This document shows positions 24,749 to 33,424 of a stretch of 64,000 nucleotides of DNA, piece by piece. Below the pieces are notes generated by a model, which was not told the origin of the DNA, searched no databases, and saw only the letters and a list, made by a program, of their open reading frames with translations. The stretch spans positions 248,001 through 312,000 of the forward strand of contig NZ_JAJMLW010000002.1 of assembly GCF_022669055.1 (NCBI RefSeq), in the 5' to 3' direction. The stretch comes from Adlercreutzia faecimuris (GTDB lineage Bacteria; Actinomycetota; Coriobacteriia; Coriobacteriales; Eggerthellaceae). The position numbers and the translations under genes were made by a program. Numbering within the stretch: the first letter of the stretch is position 1; each line of letters opens with the position of its first letter.

Positions 24749-25732
24749 CTAGGAGGCGGGCCGCCTCACGGTCGCGATGACCCAGTCGAGGAAGGCGGCC
24801 TCGGCGTCGGCGCCGCCCTTCATGGCCCGCTCGGCGTCGCGGGCCGACGCCAGCGCGGCGCGCAGCTCGGCGGCCGACCAGCGCCGGGCCCAGCCCGCGT
24901 GGCCCTTCACGCGCCAGTCGGGCAGCTTGAGCGCCTTGGCGAGGCCGGCGGTGCCGCTGCCGCGGCGCGCCATGGCCTGGGCGCAGATGAGCTCGCGCAG
25001 CCTCGTCACGCACATCGCGATGAGCGCGTGGGGCGAGGCGGACTCCATGCGCGACAGCACGTCAAGGCAGGCCCGCAGGTCGCGGGCGGCGAAGGCGTCG
25101 GTGAGCTCCCAGGGCTTCGCCTCGGCCGTGCGGGCGGTGAGGGCGCCCACCTCGGCGTCGTCCACCGCGCCCGTGCCGCGATGCGCCAGCGCGATCTTGC
25201 GGATCTCGTTGTCGAGGTGGACGGTGTCCTCCCCCACCAGCTCGATGAGGCGGACGGCGGCGCGGTCGGTGAAGGTGACGCCGTGGGTGACGGCCATGGC
25301 CCGCACCTTGCGCGGCAGCTCCACGCGCTTGGGCGGCGCGCAGTCGATGACGGCGGTCTTGCCGAGGGCCGCCACGGCCTTGTAGAGCCGGGTGTTCTTG
25401 GCCAGCTTCTCGGCCTCGAGCGCGAGCACGGTGGTGGGGCTCGGCGCGGCCAGGTAGGCGACGAGGGCCTCGGAGTCGGCCTTCTTGAGCTTCTCGGCGT
25501 TGCGCACGTAGACGAGCCGCGCGTCGCTCGCGAAGGGCATGGTGTTGCAGGCGGTGACGATGTCGGCGCCTGCGGCCGCATCGCCGTCCAGGTCCTCGGA
25601 GTTGAACTCCAAGTCCCCCAGGGCGGCGATGCGCTGGCGCAGGCGGCCGAGCACCGCCTGGCGCTTGAGGGCGTCCTCGCCCACCACCAGGTAGGCGGGC
25701 AGGAGCGCGTCGCTTTTCGTTGAGGTAGCCAT
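24749..25732 (-). CDS. holA: DNA polymerase III delta subunit
   Basis: 327 residues. HolA loads the beta clamp as the wrench of the clamp loader. The AAA+-like but ATP-inactive fold is recognisable by YLVVGEDALKRQAVLGRL, ASDARLVYVRNAEKL, TVLALEAEKL and the C-terminal collar domain (PHALIAMCVTRLRELICAQA). The ATG is 5 bp from the stop of comEC, so it is co-transcribed with the competence genes; comEA-comEC-holA is a common Gram-positive order. Confidence 0.93.
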   Translation of the reverse strand: MATSTKSDALLPAYLVVGEDALKRQAVLGRLRQRIAALGDLEFNSEDLDGDAAAGADIVTACNTMPFASDARLVYVRNAEKLKKADSEALVAYLAAPSPTTVLALEAEKLAKNTRLYKAVAALGKTAVIDCAPPKRVELPRKVRAMAVTHGVTFTDRAAVRLIELVGEDTVHLDNEIRKIALAHRGTGAVDDAEVGALTARTAEAKPWELTDAFAARDLRACLDVLSRMESASPHALIAMCVTRLRELICAQAMARRGSGTAGLAKALKLPDWRVKGHAGWARRWSAAELRAALASARDAERAMKGGADAEAAFLDWVIATVRRPAS

Positions 25733-25737
25733 GGGCG

Positions 25738-28158
25738 CTATTCTACCCGAGTTTCGCCGGCGGGGCGCTGGGAGTCGACGCGCAGGCGGCCGGCGTCGAA
25801 CGTGACGGCCACGTCCCCGGACTCGTCGGTGCGAAAGACGGCGGCTCCCGCCGCCTCAAGCGCGGCGAGGGGCTCGGGGCGCGGGTGGCCGTAGCGGTTT
25901 CCCTCCCCCACGCTCACGAGCGCGACGGCCGGGGCGAGGCGGCAGGCGAGCTCCCCATCGAGTGAGGCGGCCGAGCCGTGGTGGCCCACCTTGAGCACGT
26001 CGACGGCGCCGATGGCGCCGCCGTCGGCCATCGCGCGCAGCTGGTCGGCCTCGGCGTCGCCGGTGAGCAGGGCCGTGAAGCGCCCCGCCCCCTCGCCCGC
26101 CGCGGCCGCAAGGCACAGGCTGTCGCCGTTGCCGCCCTCGTCGGCGAAGGCGCGGGGCCACGCCACGCGCAGGGCGAAGGCACCCAGGGACAGCTCGTCG
26201 CCCGCCGCAAGGCCCGCGACCGCATCTGCCCCGACCAGCGCCGCCGCGTCGTCGCGCAGGCGAGCGCAGGAGGCGCAGGGGCACGTGAGCGCGTCGGCCG
26301 CCACCAGCACGTGCCCCACCTCCATCGCCTGGCCGAGGATCCCAAGCGAGCCGCAGTGGTCGTCGTCGCCGTGGGTGACGGCCACCGCGTCGAGGCGCCA
26401 GACGCCCTGGCGCGCGAGGGCGCGCAGCAGCAGGCGGTCCTGGTTGCCCGTGTCCACGAGCAGCGCGGCGCCGCGGCTGCGCACGAGGATGGCGTCGCCC
26501 TGCCCCACGTCGAGCATGACGATCTGGGTGGGCGCGGCGAGGGGCGCGAGGGCCAGCGCGAGGGCCGTCGTGGCCGCCAGGGCGCCCCCGCCGGCGAGCA
26601 GCGCCCCAAGGCGCGGGCGCGGCCAGGTGCGGTAGAGCAGCGCGACGGCCGCGGCGGAGAACGCGACCATGGGCAGGACGGGCGCGTCGACGGGCACGCA
26701 GCCGCCGGGGACGGAGGCCAGGGCGCCCACGGCCGCGGCGAGGGGGCGGGTGGACGCGGCGCCCAGGGCCACGGCCGCGGGGGCCGCCCCGGGCAGCGCG
26801 ACGGCCGCGGCGGCGCTGAGAAGGCTCCCCAGGCAGGCGAGGGTGAACAGGGGCGCCGCGATGACGTTGGCCGGCAGGGAGACGAGGGGCAGCTGGGCGA
26901 AGAGGGCCGTGGCGTAGGGCTGGGTGGCCGCCGCCGAGGCGACGGTGAGCGCCGCCGGGTCGCCCAGGGCGCGCCGCAGGGCGGCCGGCAGGGGCGCGAG
27001 CCAGGACGCGACGAGGCCGGCGAGCAGGATGATGCCGAGGGTGGACCCGGCCGACAGGGCGAAGGAGGCCGAGAGCGCCGTCAGGGGGTCGAGCGCCGGG
27101 AAGGCGACGAGGCAGGCCCCGAGGGCCGCGAGCGCAGCGGGCCGCCGGCGCGCGAGGAGGGCCCCGGCCGACGAGGCCGCCATGAGCCCGGCCCGCAGGG
27201 CCGAGACGGGGAGGCCGGAGAACACGAGGTAGCCGCCGACGAGGGCCGCGAGCGCGGTCTGCCGCGCCGGGCGGGGCAGGCGCAGGGCGCGCAGGGCCCC
27301 CTCGGCGCAGAGCGCCACGAGGGTGAGGTGCGCGCCCGAGACCGCCACCAGGTGGGCGAGCCCGCAGGCCTGCCACGCGCCGTAGCCGCCCTGCTCGTCG
27401 AGCGGGGCGCGGTAGCCGCAGGCGAGCGCCTGCATGAGCGGGGCCGCCTCGCCGCCGTGCTCGCCGAGGGCCCCGATGGCGGCGCGACGCAAGGCGCGCA
27501 CGGGCGCGAGCGGGCCCTCGGCCGGCAGCAGGTCCCATGACGCCACGGTCGTCCGCGCGCCGATCCCGCGCTGCCAGGAATAGCCGCCCGCGTCCTCGCC
27601 CACGGGCCTGAGCGTCGCGCGCGCCTCGAGGGCGTCCCCAGCGAGCAAGCCCGCGCCGTCCTCGGGAAGCGCGAGGCTCACGGTGACGCCGCGCCCGGCC
27701 CCGTCATCGGCCCGTGCCAGCGCCCGCCAGCCGCGGTCGGCGGGGCGGGCGTCCTCGACGAGCTCGAGGCGCCAGGTGCCCCAGGACGGCTCCGCGAGCA
27801 TCTGCGCCTGCACGCCGATGGCCCCGGCAAGTCCGCAGAGGACGCCGAGCGCCACGCCCAGCCCGAGGCAGGCCGCCGGCCGCGCCCCGCAGCGCAGCCA
27901 GAGCACCAGGACAGCGGCCACGAGGGCGAGCGCGCCGCCCGCGAGCCACGGCAGGGCCTCGGCGTCGAGGCGGGCCGCGCCGGCGTAGGCGCCCGCCGTC
28001 CCCGCCCATACGCCCAGACCGAGCAGGAGCAGGGGCGGTAGGCTCGGACGCACCGCCGACGCGGCGGGGGCGGGGGCCCTGCGGGCACGGCGCCTTCCCA
28101 CGAGCCGGCCGCGCGCCGCCTCGCGGGCGCGTCCGGCGCGGCTCGCCAGCGACGTCAT
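25738..28158 (-). CDS. comEC: DNA uptake channel protein ComEC/Rec2
   Basis: 806 residues. Polytopic membrane protein that moves single-stranded DNA into the cytoplasm. An N-terminal pair of helices (~30-115) with a soluble OB-like segment (~125-220) leads to the Competence core (AVSGAHLTLVALC, then multiple helices to ~530). The C-terminal metallo-beta-lactamase-like domain (~545-800) has DVGQGDAILV and THGDDDHCGS (the H-x-D-D-H metal motif, near residue 595) and VGHHGS, consistent with the proposed nuclease for the non-transforming strand. The ATG overlaps the comEA stop (ATGA). Confidence 0.95.
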   Translation of the reverse strand: MTSLASRAGRAREAARGRLVGRRRARRAPAPAASAVRPSLPPLLLLGLGVWAGTAGAYAGAARLDAEALPWLAGGALALVAAVLVLWLRCGARPAACLGLGVALGVLCGLAGAIGVQAQMLAEPSWGTWRLELVEDARPADRGWRALARADDGAGRGVTVSLALPEDGAGLLAGDALEARATLRPVGEDAGGYSWQRGIGARTTVASWDLLPAEGPLAPVRALRRAAIGALGEHGGEAAPLMQALACGYRAPLDEQGGYGAWQACGLAHLVAVSGAHLTLVALCAEGALRALRLPRPARQTALAALVGGYLVFSGLPVSALRAGLMAASSAGALLARRRPAALAALGACLVAFPALDPLTALSASFALSAGSTLGIILLAGLVASWLAPLPAALRRALGDPAALTVASAAATQPYATALFAQLPLVSLPANVIAAPLFTLACLGSLLSAAAAVALPGAAPAAVALGAASTRPLAAAVGALASVPGGCVPVDAPVLPMVAFSAAAVALLYRTWPRPRLGALLAGGGALAATTALALALAPLAAPTQIVMLDVGQGDAILVRSRGAALLVDTGNQDRLLLRALARQGVWRLDAVAVTHGDDDHCGSLGILGQAMEVGHVLVAADALTCPCASCARLRDDAAALVGADAVAGLAAGDELSLGAFALRVAWPRAFADEGGNGDSLCLAAAAGEGAGRFTALLTGDAEADQLRAMADGGAIGAVDVLKVGHHGSAASLDGELACRLAPAVALVSVGEGNRYGHPRPEPLAALEAAGAAVFRTDESGDVAVTFDAGRLRVDSQRPAGETRVE

Positions 28159-28823
28159 ACGCAGACCGCGTCGCGCAGGGCGGCGAGCTTGCGCTCCCCT
28201 ATCCCCGACACGCGCGTGAGCTCGTCGACGGTGGCGAAGGGGCCGTTGGCCTCGCGGTCGGCGATGATCTTGGCCGCCGTCGCCTCGCCGATGCCGTTGA
28301 GCGTCGTGAGCTCGGCGGCGCCGGCCGTGTTGAGGTTGACGCGCGCCGCCGCGCCGCCCGCGCCCGGTGCGGCGGCTCCCGGAGACGCTGCCGGCGCCGC
28401 GGCCGCCTCCTCGACGGTGGGCACCACCACCTGCTCGCCGTCAACGACGACGCGGGCGCGGTTCACGGCGTCGGGCGCCGCGTCGGCGACGAGGCCCCCG
28501 GCGGCGGCCAGCGCGTCGTCGACGCGCGAGCCCTCGGGCACGGCGTAGACGCCCGGGGAGGCCACGGCGCCGCCGACGTGGACGTAGGCGAGGGCGGGCT
28601 CGGGCGGCCCCTCCTCCGCATTGGCGGGCGCCTCCTCGGCCGCGGGCGCGTCGGCGGCGCGGCGCACCTCGAGCTGGGCCGGGGCGAACGCGCCGCTCGC
28701 CGCCACGAGGGCGCACGCCGTCACCGCGAGCGCCGCCAGCAGCACGCCGATCGCCGCGGGAAGGCGCGCGCCCTCCAGGTGGAGCCTCGAGCGGAGCCCC
28801 ACCGCCTCGTCTTGGAACGCCAT
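28155..28823 (-). CDS. comEA: Competence protein ComEA (SLBB and helix-hairpin-helix)
   Basis: 222 residues. An N-terminal membrane anchor (~20-43, GVLLAALAVTACALVAASGA), an acidic linker, an SLBB-type domain (VHVGGAVASPGVYAVPEGSRVDDALAAAGG, ~80-120) and a C-terminal tandem helix-hairpin-helix (VNLNTAGAAELTTLNGIGEATAAKII...VSGIGERKL) give the classic ComEA layout. It binds incoming double-stranded DNA outside the membrane and passes it to ComEC. GAGAGG lies upstream of the ATG. No pilus or comGA genes are in the window. Confidence 0.94.
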   Translation of the reverse strand: MAFQDEAVGLRSRLHLEGARLPAAIGVLLAALAVTACALVAASGAFAPAQLEVRRAADAPAAEEAPANAEEGPPEPALAYVHVGGAVASPGVYAVPEGSRVDDALAAAGGLVADAAPDAVNRARVVVDGEQVVVPTVEEAAAAPAASPGAAAPGAGGAAARVNLNTAGAAELTTLNGIGEATAAKIIADREANGPFATVDELTRVSGIGERKLAALRDAVCV

Positions 28824-29137
28824 CAGGTCCGCCTCTCACTCGGGTACGCGTCCGCCCGAGCATAGGCGCCCCCGATGGCCGGCGCGCGCCGCGCGGGCGC
28901 TCCCACGGCACCTGCCCCGCGTCGCCACGCTCCCGTCCCCGCGGCGCGGGAGCGCGCGGGCGCCCCTCGCCCCGGCGCCGGCGGATGACGCGAGGGCGCC
29001 CCGAGCGTCCCGCCCCGGCAGTCCGCGGGCACCTCGCTCGCCCCGCCCCGGCGCCTCGGGAGCGCCGCGCACGCCCGCCCCAGCGACCTGCGGGCGGCAC
29101 GCAGGCGGCGCCCCCCCGCCCTCGGCCCCAAACGCAA
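28824..29137. other. Gene-free G+C-rich stretch between thiI and comEA
   Basis: About 310 bp dominated by CGCCCCGGC-like and CCGCGGG motifs. Apparent reading frames are compositional. It must carry the promoter of comEA-comEC-holA (reading leftward), but no clear -10/-35 pair is visible. Confidence 0.5.
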
Positions 29138-29163
29138 AGGGAGCCGCCCGCAGGCGGCTCCCT
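29138..29163 (-). terminator. Terminator after thiI
   Basis: AGGGAGCCGCC (29138-29148) pairs perfectly with GGCGGCTCCCT (29153-29163), 11-bp stem, CGCA loop. Reading on the minus strand the stem is followed by TTGCGTTT. It lies 22 bp past the thiI stop and would end the mihF-gmk-rpoZ-thiI transcript. Confidence 0.78.
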
Positions 29164-29185
29164 GTCGGCGTCTCAGCCTCGGCCC

Positions 29186-30406
29186 CTACTCCCCCTTGGG
29201 CTCCCGCGGGGGCTTGTAGGCGGGGCAGGCGTAGTCGTGCGGCTCGGCCGCGGCGGCGAGCTCGGCCACCCAGCGCTCGACGGGCAGCGCCGCCTCGGCG
29301 GCCTCCACGTCCTCGATGCGCGCGTGGGTCTCGGGGGAGCGCGGCATGAACAACGTGCAGCAGTCCGGCGCGTCCATCGACGATATCTCGAAGGTGCCCA
29401 GCTCCTGGGCCTGCTCGATGATCTCCAGCTTGTCGTTGCCGATGAGCGGCCGGAACACCGGCATCGACACGGCGGCGTCGGTGGCGCGGATGTTCTCGAG
29501 GGTCTGGGACGCCACCTGCCCCAGGCTCTCGCCGGTCACGAGCGCGCCGGCCCGCTCGCGGGCGGCGATGCGCTCGGCCACCCGGAACATGAGGCGCCGG
29601 TACAGGATGATGCGCAGAGACGGCGGGGCCAGAAGCGATATCTCGCGCTGGCAGTCGCCGAAGGGCACGACGTAGACGCGCCCGATGCAGCCCGTCTTCT
29701 CGAGCACGCGTGCGATGTCGTCCACCAGGTACTCCGAGGCGTCCGAGGTCTGCGGCCGCCCGGAGAAGTGAACCCCCACGGGCACGGCGCCGCGCCGGGC
29801 CATGCGCCACAGCGCCACCGGCGAGTCGATGCCCGAGGACAGGAGGCACGCCACGCGGCCGGACGAGCCGACGGGCAGCCCGCCGATGCCGCGCACCGAG
29901 CGCGCGTAGACGTAGGCGGCGCTCTGGACGACCTCGACCCCCACGGTGACGTCGGGGTTCTTCATGATGACCCGCTTGTCGGGATGCGCCGCGCACAGGA
30001 TGGCGCCCACCTCGCGGTTCATCTGCATGGAGTCGACGGGGAAGTCGGTGTGGTTGCGGCGGGCGTGCACCTTGAAGCTGGCGAACTCCCCCGCCTCGGA
30101 AAGCGCCAGAAGCGCCGCCTCGCCCATCTGGGCCAGGTCGCGCTCGCACTTGAAGCCGCAGGAGACGCGCGCCACGCCCGGCACGCCGACGATGGCGTCG
30201 GCGCAGGCCAGCGCCACGTCGCGCTCGGTGCCCTCGCGGAGGAACACGCACAGGCGCCCGGCGATGCGGTGGATGGTGACCAGGGGGTAGGCGGAAAGAA
30301 GCGCCTCCAGGTTTCTCAGGAGGCGCTTCTCGAAGATGCTGCGGTTGTGGCCCTTCAGCCCGATCTCGTGGTAGTGGACCAGGATGACGCGCTGGAACTC
30401 CGCCAT
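29186..30406 (-). CDS. thiI: tRNA 4-thiouridine / thiazole sulfurtransferase ThiI
   Basis: 406 residues. A THUMP RNA-binding domain (~60-165) is followed by the PP-loop ATP-pyrophosphatase domain with LLSSGIDSPVALW (~187-199) and GESLGQVASQTLENI. ThiI adenylates U8 of tRNA and accepts persulfide sulfur. There is no C-terminal rhodanese domain, as in most Gram-positive ThiI; CxxC-like cysteines lie in DAPDCCTLFMPRSP. It is 4 bp after rpoZ and the last gene of the mihF-gmk-rpoZ-thiI group. The protein starts MAEFQRVILVHYHEIGLKG at 30406. Confidence 0.96.
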   Translation of the reverse strand: MAEFQRVILVHYHEIGLKGHNRSIFEKRLLRNLEALLSAYPLVTIHRIAGRLCVFLREGTERDVALACADAIVGVPGVARVSCGFKCERDLAQMGEAALLALSEAGEFASFKVHARRNHTDFPVDSMQMNREVGAILCAAHPDKRVIMKNPDVTVGVEVVQSAAYVYARSVRGIGGLPVGSSGRVACLLSSGIDSPVALWRMARRGAVPVGVHFSGRPQTSDASEYLVDDIARVLEKTGCIGRVYVVPFGDCQREISLLAPPSLRIILYRRLMFRVAERIAARERAGALVTGESLGQVASQTLENIRATDAAVSMPVFRPLIGNDKLEIIEQAQELGTFEISSMDAPDCCTLFMPRSPETHARIEDVEAAEAALPVERWVAELAAAAEPHDYACPAYKPPREPKGE

Positions 30407-30410
30407 GGGC

Positions 30411-30671
30411 CTAGTGGTTCTTGACGTCGATGGACTCCGGGTTGAAGGAGACCTCGCCGCGGGCCACCTCGGAAAACGCCATGGACAGCGGCTTCTTGTC
30501 GGCCGCGCGGGCGATCTCGACGGCGGTCTGCAGCTGGATGGCGCGGTCGCGCTGGCCGCGCATCATGTCGTTGATGTCGTGGGCGCGCTTGGACGCCAGG
30601 GCGCACAGCAGGAAGCGGTCGTTGTCGGTCTCGCCCAGAAGGACGTCGATCTTGGGTTCGATGATGCTCAT
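30411..30671 (-). CDS. rpoZ: RNA polymerase omega subunit
   Basis: 86 residues. Small subunit that latches beta-prime and assists polymerase assembly. The conserved helix region LLCALASKRAHDINDMMRGQ matches the family A-x-R-A-R/H-x-I pattern. It lies between gmk and thiI; the gmk-rpoZ order is widely conserved. The ATG 30671 is 7 bp after the gmk stop. Confidence 0.95.
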   Translation of the reverse strand: MSIIEPKIDVLLGETDNDRFLLCALASKRAHDINDMMRGQRDRAIQLQTAVEIARAADKKPLSMAFSEVARGEVSFNPESIDVKNH

Positions 30672-30678
30672 GGGTTGG

Positions 30679-31251
30679 TTATCCTCGCGGTCTCTCGGCT
30701 TGCTCGTTCACGTAGGCGACCAGCGCCCGGGCGGCGTCGTCCAGGTCGTCGTTCACCAGCCGTATATCATACTTCATTTTCTGGGAAAGCTCCACCTCGG
30801 CGGCGGCCATGCGGCGGGCGATGACCTCGTCGGTCTCGGTGCCGCGTCCGCGCAGGCGCTCCTCGAGCACCTCAAGCGACGGCGGCTCGATGAATACGAG
30901 GCGCGCCTCGGGCATCTTGTCGCGCACCTGGAAGGCGCCCTGCACGTCGATCTCCAGGATGACCTGCTCGCCGGCGGCCATGTGCGCCTCCACCGAGGCG
31001 CGCGGCGTGCCGTAGCAGTTGCCGGCGTAGCGGGCCCACTCCAGGAGGCCGTCGCGGGCGACCTCGTCGGCGAACTCGTCCTCGGTCTTGAAGAAGTACT
31101 GGACGCCGTCGGCCTCGCCCGCGCGCGGGGCGCGCGTGGTAGCCGAGACGGACACCCAGGCGTCGGGCACCTCCTGCAAGAGACGGGCCACCAGCGTGCC
31201 CTTGCCGGCACCTGATGGCCCCGAGATGACGAACAGATTTCCGCGTCTCAT
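30679..31251 (-). CDS. gmk: Guanylate kinase
   Basis: 190 residues. Phosphorylates GMP to GDP. P-loop SGPSGAGKGT (10-19), GMP-binding VSVSATTRAPRAGE and the lid EERLRGRGTETDEVI are present. ATG 31251 gives MRRGNLFVISGPSGAGKG with the usual N-terminus. No obvious Shine-Dalgarno is visible there, and the mihF stop is 7 bp upstream, so translation is probably coupled to mihF. Confidence 0.97.
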   Translation of the reverse strand: MRRGNLFVISGPSGAGKGTLVARLLQEVPDAWVSVSATTRAPRAGEADGVQYFFKTEDEFADEVARDGLLEWARYAGNCYGTPRASVEAHMAAGEQVILEIDVQGAFQVRDKMPEARLVFIEPPSLEVLEERLRGRGTETDEVIARRMAAAEVELSQKMKYDIRLVNDDLDDAARALVAYVNEQAERPRG

Positions 31252-31258
31252 GGACGGG

Positions 31259-31567
31259 CTAGCCCAGGCGCTCCAGCAGGGCGGCGCGCTGGCGCTCCCC
31301 CAGGCCGCGCAGGCGGCGGCTCTCGGCGATCTGCAGCTCGCGCATGACCTTCTCGGCCTTGGCCTTGCCATAGCCCGGCATCGTCTCGATGAGGGTGGAC
31401 ACCTTCATGCGGCCGACGACCGGGTCGTCGCGCAGGTCGAGCACCTGCTCGATGGTGAGCTTGCCGGCCTTGAGCTCGTCGCGGACCTCAGCGCGGCGGA
31501 TGCGGGCGGCCTTGGCCTTCTCGAGCGCCTCGGCGCGGGCCTCGGGGCTCAGCTGGGGAATAGCCAT
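31259..31567 (-). CDS. mihF: Actinobacterial integration host factor MihF
   Basis: 102 residues. Actinobacterial IHF (mIHF), unrelated to Proteobacterial IHF/HU, binds and bends DNA through a helix-two-turn-helix. The conserved core is VVGRMKVSTLIETMPGYGKAKAEKVM with the preceding Arg/Lys-rich helix (EALEKAKAARIRRAEVRDELK). mihF upstream of gmk-rpoZ is a characteristic actinobacterial order and supports the taxonomic placement. AAGGAG precedes the ATG. A possible -10 CATAAT lies on the minus strand at 31642-31647. Confidence 0.96.
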   Translation of the reverse strand: MAIPQLSPEARAEALEKAKAARIRRAEVRDELKAGKLTIEQVLDLRDDPVVGRMKVSTLIETMPGYGKAKAEKVMRELQIAESRRLRGLGERQRAALLERLG

Positions 31568-31719
31568 GGGGTGTATCTCCTTCTCTCCGAACGGTCTTGA
31601 GGCGCGCGCGGACAGGCGCGAGCCATGCTCGGTACTGGGGCCATTATGGGCAGCGCCCGGCGAAAATGGCCCCCAAACGGGGGGAATTCCGCAAATCCAC
31701 TACAAAATACCCGCACAGG

Positions 31720-31738
31720 CTGGGGCTTCGCGCCCCAG
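31720..31738 (-). terminator. Terminator after pyrF
   Basis: CTGGGGC (31720-31726) and GCCCCAG (31732-31738) form a 7-bp stem with a 5-nt loop just past the pyrF stop; TATTTTGTAG follows a few bases later on the minus strand. It probably ends the carAB-pyrKDF transcript. The remaining ~150 bp up to mihF hold its promoter and leader, with no gene. Confidence 0.6.
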
Positions 31739-31745
31739 GCGCCCC

Positions 31746-32498
31746 CTACAGCCCCTCGAGCTCGGCGGCGATGGCGTCGAAGGCGGCCACGGGGTCGGGG
31801 GCCTGGGTGATGGGACGACCGACCACGATGTGGGACGAGCCGGCGCGGAAGGCCTCGGCCGGCGTCATGACACGGCTCTGGTCGCCCAGCTCGGCGCCGG
31901 TGGGGCGCACGCCCGGGGTGACGATGAACGCGTCGGGGCCGAGCGTCTCGCGCAGCATGGCCGCCTCGAGGGGCGAGGCCACCACGCCGGAGATGCCCGA
32001 GAGGCGCGCGAGCTCGGCCAGGGCCGCCACCTGGTCGGTCAGGGGCCGCGTGACGCCCGTCTCGGCCAGGGCCCCGGCGTCCATGGAGGTGAGCACCGTG
32101 ATGCCGAGGGTGGCCGGCACTGAGCGCCCCGCGTCGGCGGCGCCGAGCTCGGCGCCGCGCTGGGCGGCCTCCATCATGGCGCGGCCGCCCACGGTGTGCA
32201 TGGTGATCATGTCGGCGCCCGCGGCCGTGGCCGAGCGGGCGGCGCCCTCGATCTGGTGCGGGATGTCGTGGAACTTCAGGTCCAGGAACACCTTGAAGCC
32301 GCGGCGCTTGAACATCTGGATGATGGCGGGGCCCTCGGCGTAGTACAGCGTCATGCCCACCTTCACCCACGACGCCTTCCCCACCAGCGCGTCGGCCATG
32401 ACGATGGCCTCCCAGCCGGTGTTGCAGTCGAGCGCGACGATGACGCGGTCCTTGGCGGGTAGCGCGCGGAAGTCGGGATTCAAGTTGTTCTCTAGCAT
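31746..32498 (-). CDS. pyrF: Orotidine 5'-phosphate decarboxylase
   Basis: 250 residues. Converts OMP to UMP. VIVALDCN, the catalytic DLKFHDIPHQ (Lys-Asp network) and VTPGVRP, with the C-terminal HIVVGRPI phosphate site, are in family order. ATG 32498 lies within the last codons of pyrD (7-bp overlap). Last gene of the carAB-pyrKDF operon. Confidence 0.97.
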   Translation of the reverse strand: MLENNLNPDFRALPAKDRVIVALDCNTGWEAIVMADALVGKASWVKVGMTLYYAEGPAIIQMFKRRGFKVFLDLKFHDIPHQIEGAARSATAAGADMITMHTVGGRAMMEAAQRGAELGAADAGRSVPATLGITVLTSMDAGALAETGVTRPLTDQVAALAELARLSGISGVVASPLEAAMLRETLGPDAFIVTPGVRPTGAELGDQSRVMTPAEAFRAGSSHIVVGRPITQAPDPVAAFDAIAAELEGL

Positions 32499-33424
32499 TC
32501 CAGGGCTCCAATCAGCTCGTTGACGTCGGCGACGCCCTGCTCCTCGCAGTAGTCGATGATGCCGTCGATCACGTCCACCGTGGCGTGGGGGTTGGCGAAG
32601 TTGGCGGTGCCCACGGCCACGGCGGTGGCGCCGGCCAGCATGAACTCCACGGCGTCGAGGCCGCATGAGATGCCGCCCATGCCGAGCACAGGCACCCTCA
32701 CGGCCCGGGCCACCTGCCACACCATGCGCAGCGCCACGGGCTTGACGGCCGGGCCGGACAGCCCGCCCACCACGCGGGCGAGCTGGGGGCGGCGCCGGCG
32801 GGCGTCCACGGCCATGCCGAGCAGCGTGTTGATGAGCGACACCGCGTCGGCGCCGGCCGCCTCGGCGGCGCGGGCGATCTCGGCCACGTCGGTGACGTTG
32901 GGCGTGAGCTTGACGATGAGGGGGCGCGCGGTGGCCGCGCGGCACATCCCCACCACCTTCTCGACCGAGGGGACGTGGCAGCCCATGGTCATGCCGCCGG
33001 CATCGACGTTGGGGCACGATATGTTCACCTCGTAGGCGGCCACCGGCGCCTCTTCGAGCGCCTCGATGACGGCCACGTACTCGTCGAAGCTGTGGCCCGA
33101 CACGTTGACGACGGCGGTGGCGCCCACCTCGGCGAGCCAGGGCAGCTCATGGGCCTTGAGGTGGTCGACGCCGGGGTTCTGCAACCCGATGGAGTTGAGC
33201 ATGCCGGAGGGCACCTCGGCGATGCGGGGGCTCGCGTTGCCCTCCCAGCCGTGAAGCGACACGCCCTTGGTGGTGACGGCGCCGAGCGCGGCCACGTCGA
33301 CGAAGTCGTGGTACTCCCGTCCCGCGCCGAAGGTGCCCGAGGCCGTGGTGACGGGGTTTCTCATGGCCAGGCCGCCCAGGTCGACGGCCAGCCTCACGTT
33401 GGTTTCGCGGGGGACGCGCTGCAT
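32492..33424 (-). CDS. pyrD: Dihydroorotate dehydrogenase B, catalytic subunit
   Basis: 310 residues. Class 1B FMN enzyme oxidising dihydroorotate to orotate and passing electrons to PyrK. NPVTTASGTFG, TTKGVSLHGWEGN, NISCPNVD (catalytic-loop Cys) and GMGGISCG are visible. The ATG 33424 shares one base with the pyrK stop, consistent with a 1:1 complex. The presence of pyrK shows NAD-linked class 1B rather than quinone-linked class 2. Confidence 0.96.
   Translation of the reverse strand: MQRVPRETNVRLAVDLGGLAMRNPVTTASGTFGAGREYHDFVDVAALGAVTTKGVSLHGWEGNASPRIAEVPSGMLNSIGLQNPGVDHLKAHELPWLAEVGATAVVNVSGHSFDEYVAVIEALEEAPVAAYEVNISCPNVDAGGMTMGCHVPSVEKVVGMCRAATARPLIVKLTPNVTDVAEIARAAEAAGADAVSLINTLLGMAVDARRRRPQLARVVGGLSGPAVKPVALRMVWQVARAVRVPVLGMGGISCGLDAVEFMLAGATAVAVGTANFANPHATVDVIDGIIDYCEEQGVADVNELIGALEC

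Noticed and set aside
29041-29137. tRNA or other stable RNA in the GC-rich gap after comEA
   Set aside because: No TTCGANNC T-loop, no anticodon arm and no acceptor pairing could be built here or elsewhere in the window's gaps.
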